Positions 19,684 to 30,720 are shown, counted from the first letter of the stretch. The stretch: 64,000 nt of DNA from Yponomeuta sedellus (GCA_934045075.1 OW203734.1:18085680-18149679), one strand, 5' to 3'. Numbers and translations are program-made. The notes: generated by a model not told the origin, from the letters alone.

Positions 19684-20047
19684 TCGATATAACCCTTGTA
19701 TGTCCCCACTGCTGGTCACAGATCTCTTCGTGCATGGCTGGAAGGTTAGGCCATACTCCACCACGCGGTCCAAGTCCGGGTTGGTGGAGGATTGTAAGAC
19801 AGTGGCGGGCCTTACTGTCAGAAGTTATCAAGCCGCCCATAAGGCCTCTGACATGGCTTAACGACTGCCATTACATGACAGCCGGCACCAACGGCCTTAA
19901 CATGCCTTGCGTAGCGCGGAAGTGCCCGGAAAAAAGCCACTAGCGGTAGTCACGGGACGGTCACCCATCCTGCACCAGACCGCGCCTGGTTCTTGCTTAA
20001 CTCAAGTGATTGATTCCAATCATTCGTTTCGACTAGGCCACGAGCGC
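19684..20047 (-). repeat. 5S-derived SINE, full length
   Basis: Complete from tail (ATAACCCTTGTATGTCCCC) to head (GGCCACGAGCGC at 20036-20047). It includes 5S-like blocks on minus, although box C and box A have scattered changes. Confidence 0.85.
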
Positions 20048-20437
20048 TTTCTTAATCAATCAGGCAATAACTGCATATTAATATTATTGATGGGAAGGAA
20101 TAATCCAGACTATGAAAGTGTCATGTTAGGTTAGGTTAGGTTATTATTATTAGTTTACCGGGTTATGGTTTGAGACAACAAACGTCTGCCACGGAAAATA
20201 TCTCAAGGAGTTCATCGCTGGCATAACGTATGACTTGCTGCTCACTTATTAATGTAATTGTTATAAGCCAGAACGCAATAATAAGTCGAGACCACGAGGT
20301 ATGTCCGTGAGGTGGTTATAAGTATAATAAACCTACGTTTATTCCACACAGGCTAGATTTTTAGCACGAGCCTGGTCTAGTAACTCAAGGAAATCCCATA
20401 GAAACCGTTTGTCGGTCACCCATACAAATACGATACT
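20048..20437. other. no gene; short TTAGG run
   Basis: Three to four TTAGG units at about 20127-20145 match the insect telomere unit but are too few to mean more than chance. No other feature. Confidence 0.5.
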
Positions 20438-21036
20438 AATAATTACAATACGTTGCAATACAATTTCTTGCACCTTTACTTTACAGAACAAGATAGAAAG
20501 GATTCCGAGTTGACCACCAATATTGGACGCGATGTCAACGCGTGCCAAGCGGTACAATAGTAATAATCACATCACGTTGCAATACAATAAAATTTCTCGC
20601 ACTTTTGCATTACAGAAACCAAGCAGAAAGTATTCCGAGTTGGCCGATAGTATTGGACGCGATGTCCAATACTATCGGTAATAATCACACCAAGTTGCAA
20701 TACAATTTCCCGCACTTTTGCTTTATAGAATCCAGAAGAAAGAATTCCGAGTTGACCGCCAGTATTGGACACGATATCAGCGCGCGCAAAGCGGTACAAT
20801 AATAATCACATCACGGTGCGATACAATTTCCCGCACTTTTGCATAACAGAACTCAGCAAGAAGGATCCCGAGTTGGCCACCACTATTAGACGCGATGTCA
20901 GCGTACGCAAAGTGGTGCAATACTCATAATCACATCACGTTGCAATGCAACTTCTCGCACTTTTGCATTACAGAACTCAGCAGATAGGATCCCGAGTTGG
21001 CCACCACTATTGGACGCCGTGTCAGCGCGCAAAGCG
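20438..21036. repeat. five-unit tandem repeat, about 112-130 bp per unit
   Basis: The block TTTTGCATTACAGAA..GA(T)TCCGAGTTG recurs with TCCGAG near 20504, 20634, 20746, 20867 and 20991. Units end with GGACGCGATGTCAGCGCGC and GCGGTACAATA. The second unit carries a perfect 15-bp inverted repeat (20644-20658 with 20664-20678) absent from the others. Confidence 0.85.
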
Positions 21037-21535
21037 GACCGGACAGTGCATTGGCAGATTTATGTCACATATTGTACGCCGGCCGGACAGATTTACGCTC
21101 GCAAGATGTGTTATAAGATTTTCACTCTAGAGAAATGAATGTTAGCATCCATCTCAGCGTTATCATTCTCTGGAGAGTTGGGAGTGAAGAGGATTCTTCA
21201 AAGTCACGACCGAACGTCTTTATGTTACGGATTGAAATTTTACAAAGCTGGAGAGAAAAAGATTAGCTCACTGATTCTCTTGTGCCACTTTCGCTACTAG
21301 ATGTTAACTTTGTTCAGTAGTAAATTTCGTTCGAATTTCCATATCTAGCAGCTTGGCGATGGTGAATTAGAACCTAAACTAAGTAACAACTTGTGAGTCT
21401 AAATTTAAACAAACTAGCCGCAAAAAATTTACGCTCGTTTATTTCCTTACCCTCGCTTTTCGGAAATAATCGAGTGCGATATCGACTCTATCGAGCACTC
21501 AACGAAAAAGTAATCAAGAAAGTAACTATTTTTTA
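21037..21535. other. no recognised feature
   Basis: No coding or repeat signal identified. Confidence 0.5.
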
Positions 21536-21600
21536 TGTAGCCAACTTTCCATTGCAGGGCACATGCCATCTTTCAGTAAAGAGAGTATGGCCTTAATTAT
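21536..21600 (-). repeat. SINE family 4 fragment
   Basis: CATTGCAGGGCACATGCCATC then AGAGAGTATGGCC. Diverged 3' end of family 4. Confidence 0.4.
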
Positions 21601-22549
21601 CCCGCGCGACCACCGCAGACAGGAAAGGTCACTGGGCAACTTACTATGAAAACTAGGTATACCCACGGCCTACAGAGACAAAATTGGTATGGATGTTTAG
21701 ATAAACGTGCCTAGTTTACGAATATATATGTCGCATCAATGTAGAGTATGGGAATCTGCCCAAAAATTGAAAAAAAATAAATGTAAGTGATATACGGTAA
21801 TGATAAGACATTTTCGACTATTTGCATTGAATTGATAGGTAATGAACTATTACGATAGGAATAATCTGATGCATTTTTAAATCAAAAAAATGTGTGTTTA
21901 AATCAAACAGTTTTTATTCAACATAATCTATGTCAACAGGCACAATAGTGTTGTCCAAGAACATGGCTGGCGCATCTATTTGTTCGTAATCTCGGAACCT
22001 TTCGAGAAAGTGCTCTGTGAGAATATGTTTCCTTCGCCGCAACACTGACCGGCTACACAAAACACAACTATTTTGTCTATCCATATCAACGTAATCCAAT
22101 CAAAATACAAACTCAAAATCCAGTAACACACCAAGTAATCGTTAAAAATAGGTAGTTGAAGCTCAAGAAACACACAGATCGCAACGACAAAGGACGAGAG
22201 ACTGCGACGACAAAGCTAAGGTAGCGCGGGCGTCGAGCACAGGCGAAACCGGTTTTAACTTGTTTAAGAGTGTGTGGCGCGGCTTTATCGTGCGATTGAA
22301 ACGGATAATGCAAGCCTCTGGCCGTGCATTATTGGAAGGCGCAAACGTTCATGTTATTTTTATTGATTACAATACTTAATTGATACCTACGTAATATTTT
22401 TAAACACATTTCTATTCAATTTCAATAGTTGTATTTCAGACTACCCCAGCGGTTTTTTTTTTTTTAACATCACAAAATGAAATGTAGGCTAGCCCTCAAT
22501 AATTTACCAATAATTTGATTTTTGTAGCAAATATTTCGAAAACCGGGTC
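21601..22549. other. no gene confirmed; small cysteine/histidine-containing frame
   Basis: A 61-codon minus frame at 21914-22099 holds CVLCSRSVLRRRKHILTEH, a Cys2/His2-like spacing but shorter than usual zinc fingers. The frame has no visible splice context or flanking domain. It may be an exon or transposon remnant, or chance. Confidence 0.3.
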
Positions 22550-22690
22550 AGATTATGCCCAATGACCTTTCAACCGCTGAGGTATTTGAACACCTCAGAC
22601 ATTAGGTTCCCTCACGACCTTTTCCACCGTTAGTGAGTAGTGTTGCTACTATAACTTCACAAATCTATGTAACTTAGCAAAACAGTCATT
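22550..22690 (-). repeat. SINE family 4, middle part
   Basis: CCGCTGAGGTATTTGAACACC, CCTCACGACCTTTTCC and CTATAACTTCACAAAT blocks match the copies at 17.8 and 54.3 kb. Head and tail are missing. Confidence 0.6.
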
Positions 22691-22779
22691 GTATTGTATA
22701 TACTGTATTTGTATATATACATATCCTATTATTTTTTATAATTTTTTTCTTGCTTATTTAAGTAAATATATGTGTGTGT

Positions 22780-22786
22780 ATTGTTT

Positions 22787-22848
<62 letters not shown>

Positions 22849-22882
22849 TGATGATATATATATATATATCTATCATCAATGT
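22780..22882. repeat. (AT)n microsatellite with palindromic edge
   Basis: About 26 AT units (22792-22844), then ACATTGATGATATATA and its inverse closing with ATCATCAATGT. Able to extrude as a cruciform. Confidence 0.9.
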
Positions 22883-24299
22883 ATTTAAGTATATTCATAA
22901 ATTTGTATCAATACAATTTTGAGCAGGTCGTATAGGTACCTATATTCATTTGTGTAAGTTTTTTGTTTGTGTATACCGTAGTTTATTTTGTCAGTTAGTG
23001 AAAAGTATTTAAGTACCTGTTTAATTCTGTATGCATATTACGTATTCTGTTCTATATAACAATTACTCTATATTACATATAAGTATTCTATTCAGTATGG
23101 TATTTCACATGCTTGTACCACACCGCAGTCTGTAACGCTCGCGGAACACCTGGCACTGACTGATGATCAGCGCATACATATGCTGAGTCAGTTGCCGTTT
23201 ATAGCGGCAGTGACACGCCGTGACCTTTAGTGTTCTTTTCCTTTTTTTATGTTATTTAGTAATGTGTTTTAAGTTTGTTTTGTTATTGTGGCGTGTGTAC
23301 TGTGGCTATAATAAATGTTTTTCTACTTCTTCTTCTTCGATACATGCCGGTATTCGAACCCACGACCCTCCGATTGAGAAACCAAATCCGTATTATTATT
23401 AATTTGTGGCAAATAGTGTATTCGACCTACATTAAAACGCACTGCTGAGACGAAGACTTCGTATAAGTATGACATGACATTTCTGAACTAGCTGAGTCAA
23501 ACATGACTCAGTGCACTAACTTAGTTAAGTATTCCATCTACGCCCCGTCAAATTACACCGAAGTAGGTTAATCAACAGCTTAGCTCTCGAAGTGGAGCCG
23601 TGAACCTGGTAGTTCACAAAACAGAGCAATAGCGCAATATCGAGCTAAGAAATTATTCCGGGAGAAAAGTATGCCCTAGAAGTGTAACTCTGAATATTAA
23701 AAGCTGGTTTATGCTGGTATATGCTGGTTCATTCTGGTTATAAGGTAGTAGCCAACTGAGGTAAAGGGAGAGATGGCTATTCTTTAATTTCACAAGTGAT
23801 TGATGGGCAGACGGGTGAGTCTCTAAAATGCATAGTGTTCAATAGAGTCATGTACGGTAATGATTGTTTCCTTCACACTATCGGTAGTCTAGTAACCAAT
23901 CGCATTGCAATGGTTGTGACCCGTGCTACTTAACTTCGCGAGGGATGCCTATTTAATTTGCGCGGGTTATACCCCTGAATTGAAATTATACTGCTATTGC
24001 TTTGTAGACTGGCAAATTTAGGCAAATAACAACCATTGTCCTGCTTATATCATTCTACTGAAAAATAAGTATTAGTATTATATCATTCTACTGAAATGTA
24101 AGTACTGAAAACTATGTAATTATTAGACTGTAGGGCCTAGGCATTCGGGCCATCTGGATGACGACAGATGGACTAAATCTGTGGTAAGGGAGTGGCGGCC
24201 AACATCCGATAGTGTTCAGTGGTTAGACTAACGATTTAATGATGTTGGCAGAGTGTTTGTGGCCGACATTCCTGAATTTGATAATTTTGCCAATATACG
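22883..24299. other. AT-rich stretch, one tRNA-like remnant
   Basis: At 23337-23395 a B-box-like CGGTATTCGAACCCACGACC marks a decayed tRNA-type SINE head on minus. GCTGGTTTATGCTGGTATAT near 23703 is a small local repeat. No gene supported. Confidence 0.4.
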
Positions 24300-24480
24300 G
24301 TCGCTGTCGGCCACAGGTCTACTCTAAGAAATACCTTGGCCTCTGCATCTACTTAATGAGATTATTTATACACCGTCCAGTGGTATCTTCACTCACAGTA
24401 GATGGGTGTAGGGATCAGCGGGACGCTGCAGTGCTTGGGACATTGTTTTAGATGGTGTAGGCTTCCCCAGAACCTATACC
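24300..24480. repeat. dispersed repeat family Y, inverted copy
   Basis: Inverse of 9190-9385: ATACACCGTCCAGTGGTATC, CTGCAGTGCTTGGGACAT and the map order reversed. Diverged. Confidence 0.5.
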
Positions 24481-24525
24481 ATCATTTGCGAACTTGCAGT
24501 CGCAATACCCTAACTGTGAAATAAT

Positions 24526-24730
24526 ACATCGTGAGGAAATCCGCGGCTTAGTTGGCTCTGCACGTATTGACTAGTCTTTCCTGTAGGCTGTAGATAAGAC
24601 CGCCAATTGTATACGGCAATAGCTTAGATGTGAAAGCCTTTTTATGTATTTTGTTTTCTGGTGTGTACAGTAAAGAGTTCTAATCTAATCTAATCTAAGC
24701 CGACTAAGTTGTCTCAGAGGTAGAGTATTA
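24526..24730 (+). repeat. family Y copy interrupted by a LINE 3' tail
   Basis: ATCGTGAGGAAATCCGCGGC..CTTTCCTGTAGGCT is followed by a LINE tail (about 24591-24691: AAGACCGCCAATTGTA, ACAGTAAAGAG, CTAATCTAATCTAATC). The host repeat then resumes with GCCGACTAAGTTGTC. The same junction is continuous in the 41.9-kb copy. Confidence 0.7.
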
Positions 24731-25525
24731 TACTCATTCTGGATTGGCAAATTAAAGTGCTGAGGTACATGAACACCACAGGCCGAAGTCATTCACTGAC
24801 TTTGTTCTATAAAACTTGGATCCTTTTGCACGTTTAGGTATATCTCGGTGGAAGTAGTTATTTCTAAAGATTTTTCAATTTCATTTTAAAATTTGTGGCC
24901 CTAGCGAACATTAGAAATACTTATTTTATATGCGAATCATTACGTAGTTTTATGTAGATGCGTCTGAGTTTCCTAGTAAGAAAACCTGCGCGGTGCATTT
25001 AATTTTCTTCTGATGTGGGTATATGTTCGGTTGGTATAGGAAACTGGATACGGTATAAGACATTGTATTGTGCGGTGTCTACCCAAGGATATATGCTGTT
25101 ATAAAGTGGTCCGAAATAGGAGCGGATGCGAATCACTGTGAACTTTCTGTTAAACTGAAGCTGGTCAACGATGCAGCGTCGTGAGATTGTACTGAGATTT
25201 TCAGTGGATCTATTCAGTATTTAATTGGTTCTATGGTTCTATATCAGTACATAGCTCTTGGTTCTATATCAGTACATCATATTTACGCTGTCAAAACCAC
25301 GTAAGTACGGTGTACTGAAATCTACAAAGAAATAGTAGGTAAAATGTCGTAAATGTCTACGCTTGATTGATTGTTAAAATGTCTTAAAATTAATGTGTAG
25401 CAAAACGTTTAGCAGTGATTAGAAATATCCTGTCCCCTGTGATCCTTACTTTTGGATCGCGGCTTGGCCACCACTATGATTCCCTTTCGATAACCATCCA
25501 TCTTAACGCTTTGCCAAAATACTTT
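24731..25525. other. no recognised feature
   Basis: AT-rich. Only a local duplication of GGTTCTATATCAGTACAT near 25230-25280. Confidence 0.5.
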
Positions 25526-26211
25526 CGTCGTACTGAGAAAGGCCGTAACTCAAGATTTTGACAAAATTTAGTTAAGTACAGATTTGGAATCAGCAAAGAA
25601 AAATCTATCTTTTGGTCTATGTAATAAGGTCTATCTCTTTCTCTAGGCGAAAATAGCAGGGCGTAAAAAGTCATCCTCCAACTAAAATCGCTTGAATTTA
25701 AAAATGAAAAGCCGCAATTTGATTGTTACGGCTTTTCACATAATAAATAAAGTTTAACTAGTATGAAAAGCCGTAATTGAATCTAAGCAATTTTTAAATA
25801 ACAACCAACCTTATTATATTGTTTTTGGTATGTTAAAGTGAAAAGCCGTAATTTCCAAGTTGCGGCTTTTCATGTTAATATTTGTACGGGTGCATGCAGT
25901 AAGTTCGCCCTCCGAATCTATCAGTTGCGCCCTAGAGGTCTATTATTAGAATTAGGGCTTTCCTGCTTGACAATTTATCACGTAATATATTTTATTTACT
26001 AAAGTGAAAGGGAAATTTGCGAATTGTGAAAAAGGCTAGTCTATACGAAAACAAAACAAAGACCATAAAAATTAAGCATATTTTTCTACAAATTTTCCAA
26101 CTACTATCATCGGCTTATATTAAATATTAATGTTCGAGACTTGACTTCAAATAAAACGTTAATTTACTCGAAACCAGTATCAACTGAGTTACGGCCTTTC
26201 TCCGTACGACG
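25526..26211. mobile_element. TIR element with nested hairpins
   Basis: Terminal inverted repeats of 27 bp (25526-25552 and 26185-26211) differ at one base and contain GAGAAAGGCCGTAACTCA. Inside, two 34-nt hairpins (25705-25738 and 25839-25872) built on TGAAAAGCCG are approximate reverse complements of each other. A lone GAAAAGCCGTAATTG lies between. No transposase, so non-autonomous. Confidence 0.75.
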
Positions 26212-26802
26212 GCAGAATATGTCGACCTCTTTAGTTTGGCCACTCGCCTTCGACTTTGGTCTTTCCGAGGCTAGGATTTCGCTCGTCAACTGAGTGGGCA
26301 ATATACATTTAACGTTGCTATAGCAACCGTCTAACTCTATTAGCTTTTGCTACACGCCTTTACCTCCATTGTGTTCTCGGCATAACAATATAAAATGCAA
26401 ACAAAGACTCCCAATAGCTAGTAACTTGCGCCATGATTGTAACATATCGACGCGAATCGGCACCTAACGAGAAATACGAACGCAATAAGCGGCGGAACCC
26501 CGGCGTCACGTTAGCAAACTGCTACTATAGAAGTCAGGCTGCACAGAAGGATAGGAATTCGATGACTGGCACATTGGTCTAGCAGTATCACGTTTGTTTA
26601 CCATACCGAAGGCAAGGATGTTACCGAAGGTCATGGCTTCGATTGCCACTGTGGAAATCTTAGACGCCGCCGTAGATTTCTTGAAAATTACCTTTCTATT
26701 TCCTGGTTTGTGATGTCCTTCCCTCGTTAGCACAGCACAGGTATCCTCGTTTCATACCAGCAACGAAAACGAAACAAAGAAAAACGATTTATTTTTAAGC
26801 AC
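26212..26802. other. no gene supported
   Basis: A weak tRNA-like string (TTGGTCTAGCAG and GGCTTCGATTGCC, about 26577-26650) is too poor to call. Nothing else. Confidence 0.4.
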
Positions 26803-27292
26803 GAAAACAAAAAGTGGCGTTAAATAGTATTAGTTTGGTATATTTCGCCAACTGGCATAGGTACAAGTTTTATTCCTAATTATAGCTTAATCGGAGATTA
26901 ACTTTTATTGCTCTACGATAAACGAAATAAGAGTCCAAAAAAGTAGAGTTAAAGAGAGTTGGTTCAGCAAGTTTCGCAATAATAGGCATGCCAAATTATA
27001 GCATAAGCGAACATTAACCTCTCTTAATTTACAGAATCTAAAGGAAAGTACACAAAAGTGGTGTAAAAGAAGGTTAGTTCTGCATGTTTTGCAATAACGG
27101 GCATACACATTTTGTGTCTAATTTTAGCTTTTACAGAATCTAATATTAACTTTTTTATTCAACAGAGTCTTAAGAAGAGTACAAGCTGTGGAGCTAACGA
27201 GAGTTAGTTCTGCATGTTTTACAATAACAAGCATATCAAGCATAATTTGCACTGGCTACCCATCTTTCTAATTTCCTTCAGCAATTTTCCAT

Positions 27293-27405
27293 CGTAAGGT
27301 TGTCTGGAAGAAATTGCTTTTAGCAATAAGGCCGCCAATTGTACTATTTATATTTGCAATTGTTTTGTATTTGTTGTTTTTCCAGTGTACAATAAAGAAT
27401 ATTCT
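27293..27405 (+). repeat. LINE 3' tail
   Basis: AAGGTTGTCTGGAAGAAATTG, GCAATAAGGCCGCC and ACAATAAAGAATATTCTTATC lead directly into the pentamer array. Confidence 0.8.
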
Positions 27406-27834
27406 TATCTTATCTTATCTTATCTTGTCTTGTCTTGTCTTGTCTTGTCTTGTCTTGTCTTGTCTTGTCTTGTCTTGTCTCGTCTCGTCTCGTCTCGTCT
27501 CGTCTCGTCTCGTCTCGTCTCGTCTCGTCTCGTCTCGTCTCGTCTCGTCTCGTCTCGTCTCGTCTCGTCTCGTCTCGTCTCGTCTCGTCTCGTCTCGTCT
27601 CGTCTCGTCTCGTCTCGTCTCGTCTCGTCTCGTCTCGTCTCGTCTCGTCTCGTCTCGTCTCGTCTCGTCTCGTCTCGTCTCGTCTCGTCTCGTCTCGTCT
27701 CGTCTCGTCTCGTCTCGTCTCGTCTCGTCTCGTCTCGTCTCGTCTCGTCTCGTCTCGTCTCGTCTCGTCTCGTCTCGTCTCGTCGCGTCTCGTCTCGTCT
27801 CGTCTCATCTTATCTTATCTTATCTTATCTTATC
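27406..27834 (+). repeat. zoned pentanucleotide array TATCT / TGTCT / CGTCT
   Basis: In order: 4 TATCT, 11 TGTCT (27426-27480), 60 perfect CGTCT (27481-27780), one CGTCG, 4 CGTCT, one CATCT, 4 TATCT and a final TATC. Long frames on both strands are only readings of the period. Confidence 0.97.
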
Positions 27835-28396
27835 AATTTTATAGCATAATACTCCTAGATTTACAGAATCTTAAGAAAAGTTTACAAAAGCAGTTTTAAT
27901 AGTTAGTTCAGCATGTTTCGCACTAACAGACGTACAAATATCATGCCTGATTAGTTAAAGTATGTTAAGCAAACATTAACGTTTTTTGCTCTACAGAATC
28001 TGAAGAAGAAAACAAAAAGCAACAATTACTTCCTTCGCCTTACGAAATATAAAGAAGATCATGAAATAAGTGAATTAAAAAGAGTTCAGTATGTTTCGCT
28101 ATAACAGGCATACAAATTTTTTGCCTAATTTTAGCTTTAACGAAAATTTACTTTTTTTGCTCTGCAAAATGTAAAGAAGAGAACAAAAAGTGGAGTTAAA
28201 CGAGAGTTAATGCAGCATATTTCGCTGTAACAGGCATATAAAATTATCTGTCTGTACTTGGCGTATAGATAGATAGTTATTAATTAGCTAACTAACTTCT
28301 CTTGCTCTACAGAATCTAAAGAACAGTACAAAAAAATTGAGTTATTGAGTTTAGTTCAACATGTTTTGACATAAGAGTCAAAACAAATGCTGAATT

Positions 28397-28615
28397 TAAA
28401 AACCTATTTAGAAGCTAAAAATTTCACCCATGCCGGGATTCGAACCCGCAACCTCTGGCTATCCGTGCCAGCGCTCTACCAATTGAGCCAATGGGCGACT
28501 CACGGCATCAGTGAAATTTCGAACCTCTTTTCACTATTCTCTGTATTACGTACAGCCAGCGACATCTGACTTAAGCAAATTGCATTACTTACAGCCCCGA
28601 CTACCTACTTTGCAT
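28397..28615 (-). repeat. tRNA-like unit
   Basis: The core at 28425-28497 has the same stems and loop as in the 11.8-kb array. It inserts into the diverged tandem array, whose sequence resumes after 28615. Confidence 0.85.
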
Positions 28616-28699
28616 GCTTTAAATGCTGAATGACAAATTAATTTTATGTCGAAGTATAGCTTAAGCAAAAATGAACTTCTTTTACATAGTTATATTATT

Positions 28700-29158
28700 A
28701 CACTATTTTTATTTTTAATGCACTAACCCGTGCTAAGGAACAAATTTAAAAACCAATTTAGAGGCTAAAAATTTCACCCATGCCGGGATTCGAACCCGCA
28801 ACCTCTGGCTATCCGTACCAGCGCTCTACCAATTGAGCCAATGGGCGACTCACGGCATCAGTGAAATTTCGAACCTCTTTACAATATTCCCTGTATTACG
28901 TACAGGCAGCGACATCTGACTTAAGCAAATTGCATTACTTACAGCCCCGACTACCTACTTTGCAGTTAGGTTTAACATCGGAACGATATCACTGTACCCA
29001 CATGATTACACTATTTTTATTTTTAATGCACTAACCCGTGCTAAGGAACAAATTTAAAAACCTATTTAGAGGCTAAAAATTTCGACCATGCCGGGATTCG
29101 AACCCGCAACCTCTGGCTATAAACCTATTTAGAGGCTAACTCTAAATAGGTTTTTAAA
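28700..29158 (-). repeat. tRNA-like units in tandem with a terminal inverted scrap
   Basis: A complete unit (core 28775-28847) is followed 308 bp on by a second that breaks at CTCTGGCTAT (29120). After that lie AACCTATTTAGAGGCTA and its direct inverse TCTAAATAGGTTTTTAA, a short fold-back. Confidence 0.85.
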
Positions 29159-29185
29159 TAGTTATATTAAACGGGTTTATATATC

Positions 29186-29460
29186 TATCTATAATCAGCT
29201 CACATCAACCCACTGCTGGGCATAGGCCTCCTTTTTATTGCGCCATTCCTCACGGTCCTGTGCTAACCTGATCCATCTCTGACCCGCAACCCTCACGATG
29301 TCGTCTGACCATCGTGTCCGTGGTCTACCTACCAACCTCCTTCCCTCCCCTGGCCACCACTCCGATACTGCCCTGGTCCACCGGCCGTCTTCCCTTCTAG
29401 CCAAGTGTCCCGCCCATCTCCATTAAGTCTGTGATCCGCTCACCAACGTCTTCGACCTTG
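29186..29460 (-). pseudogene. RTE-like LINE ORF C-terminal fragment
   Basis: The minus frame 29195-29404 reads RRLVGRPRTRWSDDIVRVAG, then WIRLAQDREEWRNKKEAYAQ and QWVDVS before its stop. This is the typical end of RTE-type LINE polyproteins. Its 3' coding end (GCCCAGCAGTGGGTTGATGT on minus) is matched by the SINE tails in this window. The fragment has no catalytic domain. Confidence 0.75.
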
Positions 29461-30008
29461 GTTCTTCGACGAATTTCAACGGGTTTCATTTAAACGGGTC
29501 TAATCGTCGGTAATTAAGGAAATTACGTTTTACCTACTAAATAATCGTGATTTAAATCATGACTATTTCCATCTCCGTTTAATATAGAACTATGTATGTG
29601 CATCGCGAGTCATTGTGAAATACTATTAACTTACCTTGCTCTACTGAATCGAATTTCTGCGCTTCGTACGTCAAGCGGCGACGAAAAAAATTTATCTTAC
29701 CACCGCTTGTTTATTTAGCGCTCTGTGCCGATCGTACAATAGCTTTTAACGTTTAGTTTGAATGCGAGTTTGCTTACGAGTCGGACTTTGTACAGTATTA
29801 ACGATTATTTTTTCAAATTTCGTGGACAAATAAGTTACTAAGTGGTGATTGCGAAAATGTTAGATTGAATTTAATTAATTAAAGTACACACCACAAAATA
29901 ATTTTACGAAAAACAGTTACAATCCGATTGTTATGGTGCTTTTTGACAGGTTACATTATGAAATGTGTTAGCTTTCTATATTATTATTAGTATTATGCTT
30001 GCTGCATT
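29461..30008. other. no recognised feature
   Basis: AT-rich. ACTTACCTTGCTCTACTGAAT near 29630 echoes the 26.8-kb tandem unit. Nothing else. Confidence 0.45.
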
Positions 30009-30048
30009 CCCACACTCGTTTCATGTATGTACAAGAAACGAGTGTGGG
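30009..30048. other. perfect 14-bp stem-loop
   Basis: CCCACACTCGTTTC (30009-30022) pairs with 30035-30048 across a 12-nt loop. Confidence 0.8.
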
Positions 30049-30225
30049 TGGAAGGGCTGGCAACGGAACTTAATAATTGCAAAGGGCAAGATAAAAAGTA
30101 CCCTAAATCGGCGCATTCACTAATGAATGTTGATTACGTGAAAGAGATCTGTCAAGATCGTTATAGACTCTGGTTTCAATCTCCAATCAGTTATTGTCAA
30201 AATATATGGAACAACTGACATTTTG
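30049..30225 (+). pseudogene. LINE C-terminal remnant
   Basis: Plus frame contains LMNVDYVKEICQDRYRLWFQ, close to the MNVDEAK.ICQDR block of the minus-strand remnants at 50.7 and 53.6 kb. Short and isolated. Confidence 0.6.
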
Positions 30226-30284
30226 TTCGCCATTCCAATATTTCTTCTATCACATACTAAGTCTTTAGTAGGTAGGTATTGAAG

Positions 30285-30720
30285 TGTCAAACCCCCGTCA
30301 TCAGATGTTCGCGCGAGAGTCGATCGCGCGACGTGGTCATGTATCTGTGGTCGTTCATTCGTTGTTCTGTCGTTCCGGTGCCGTCGCTCGTGCCGCTCGC
30401 TCGCTACTGATTTGTCCAGCCATCTGCATGTACATTCGCATTGTGACATACGCGCGTGATAAGTGCTCGAATTCTCGTAAAGTGATAGACATTTGGTGAC
30501 CAAGAAATTTTATCAGCTCAAAGAACAATATATTGACAATATTAGACTATAAGTGAACAGTGCAGGAGTGTTCTCCGTGCGCTGGACGCATCAGCTCATC
30601 CATCACCGCCCAACAGCTAAAGCGAGCCATCATCCACCATCACCAAGTAAGTCCATTCACTTCACCTCCCATTCCGCTCTCTCAACCAGCCCATCGTGAG
30701 GTAGACCTGGCCGACACTGG
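30285..30720 (+). other. possible LTR/leader remnant of a retrotransposon
   Basis: GC-rich GCGCGAGAGTCGATCGCGC sequence leads to TGATAGACATTTGGTGACC, which has the look of a U5 end followed by a primer-binding site. A leader with CATCACC repeats follows. No second LTR or coding frame is present. Low confidence. Confidence 0.3.

Larger units (their letters stand above)
26803..28660. repeat. diverged tandem array, about 115-145 bp per unit, invaded by retroelements
   Basis: Recurring order: GCTCTACAGAATCTAAAGAA, ACAAAAAGTGGAGTTAA, GAGTTAGTTCAGCATGTTTCGC, AACAGGCATACAAAT, CCTAATTTTAGCTTAAGCG, AACATTAACTT. At least eight partial units are recognisable. They are interrupted by a LINE tail with its pentamer array (27293-27834) and a tRNA-like SINE (about 28397-28615). 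Old satellite-like structure, non-coding. Confidence 0.8.

Noticed and set aside
20127..20145. Interstitial telomere (TTAGG) repeat
   Set aside because: Only three to four units, within chance for this composition.
26577..26650. tRNA-like SINE head
   Set aside because: Box A and box B resemblance is weak and the arms do not pair convincingly. No second copy.
27314..27899. Long open frames on both strands (SSRLV-type and RRDET-type repeats)
   Set aside because: A pentamer repeat without stops is open in several frames by arithmetic. No protein meaning.
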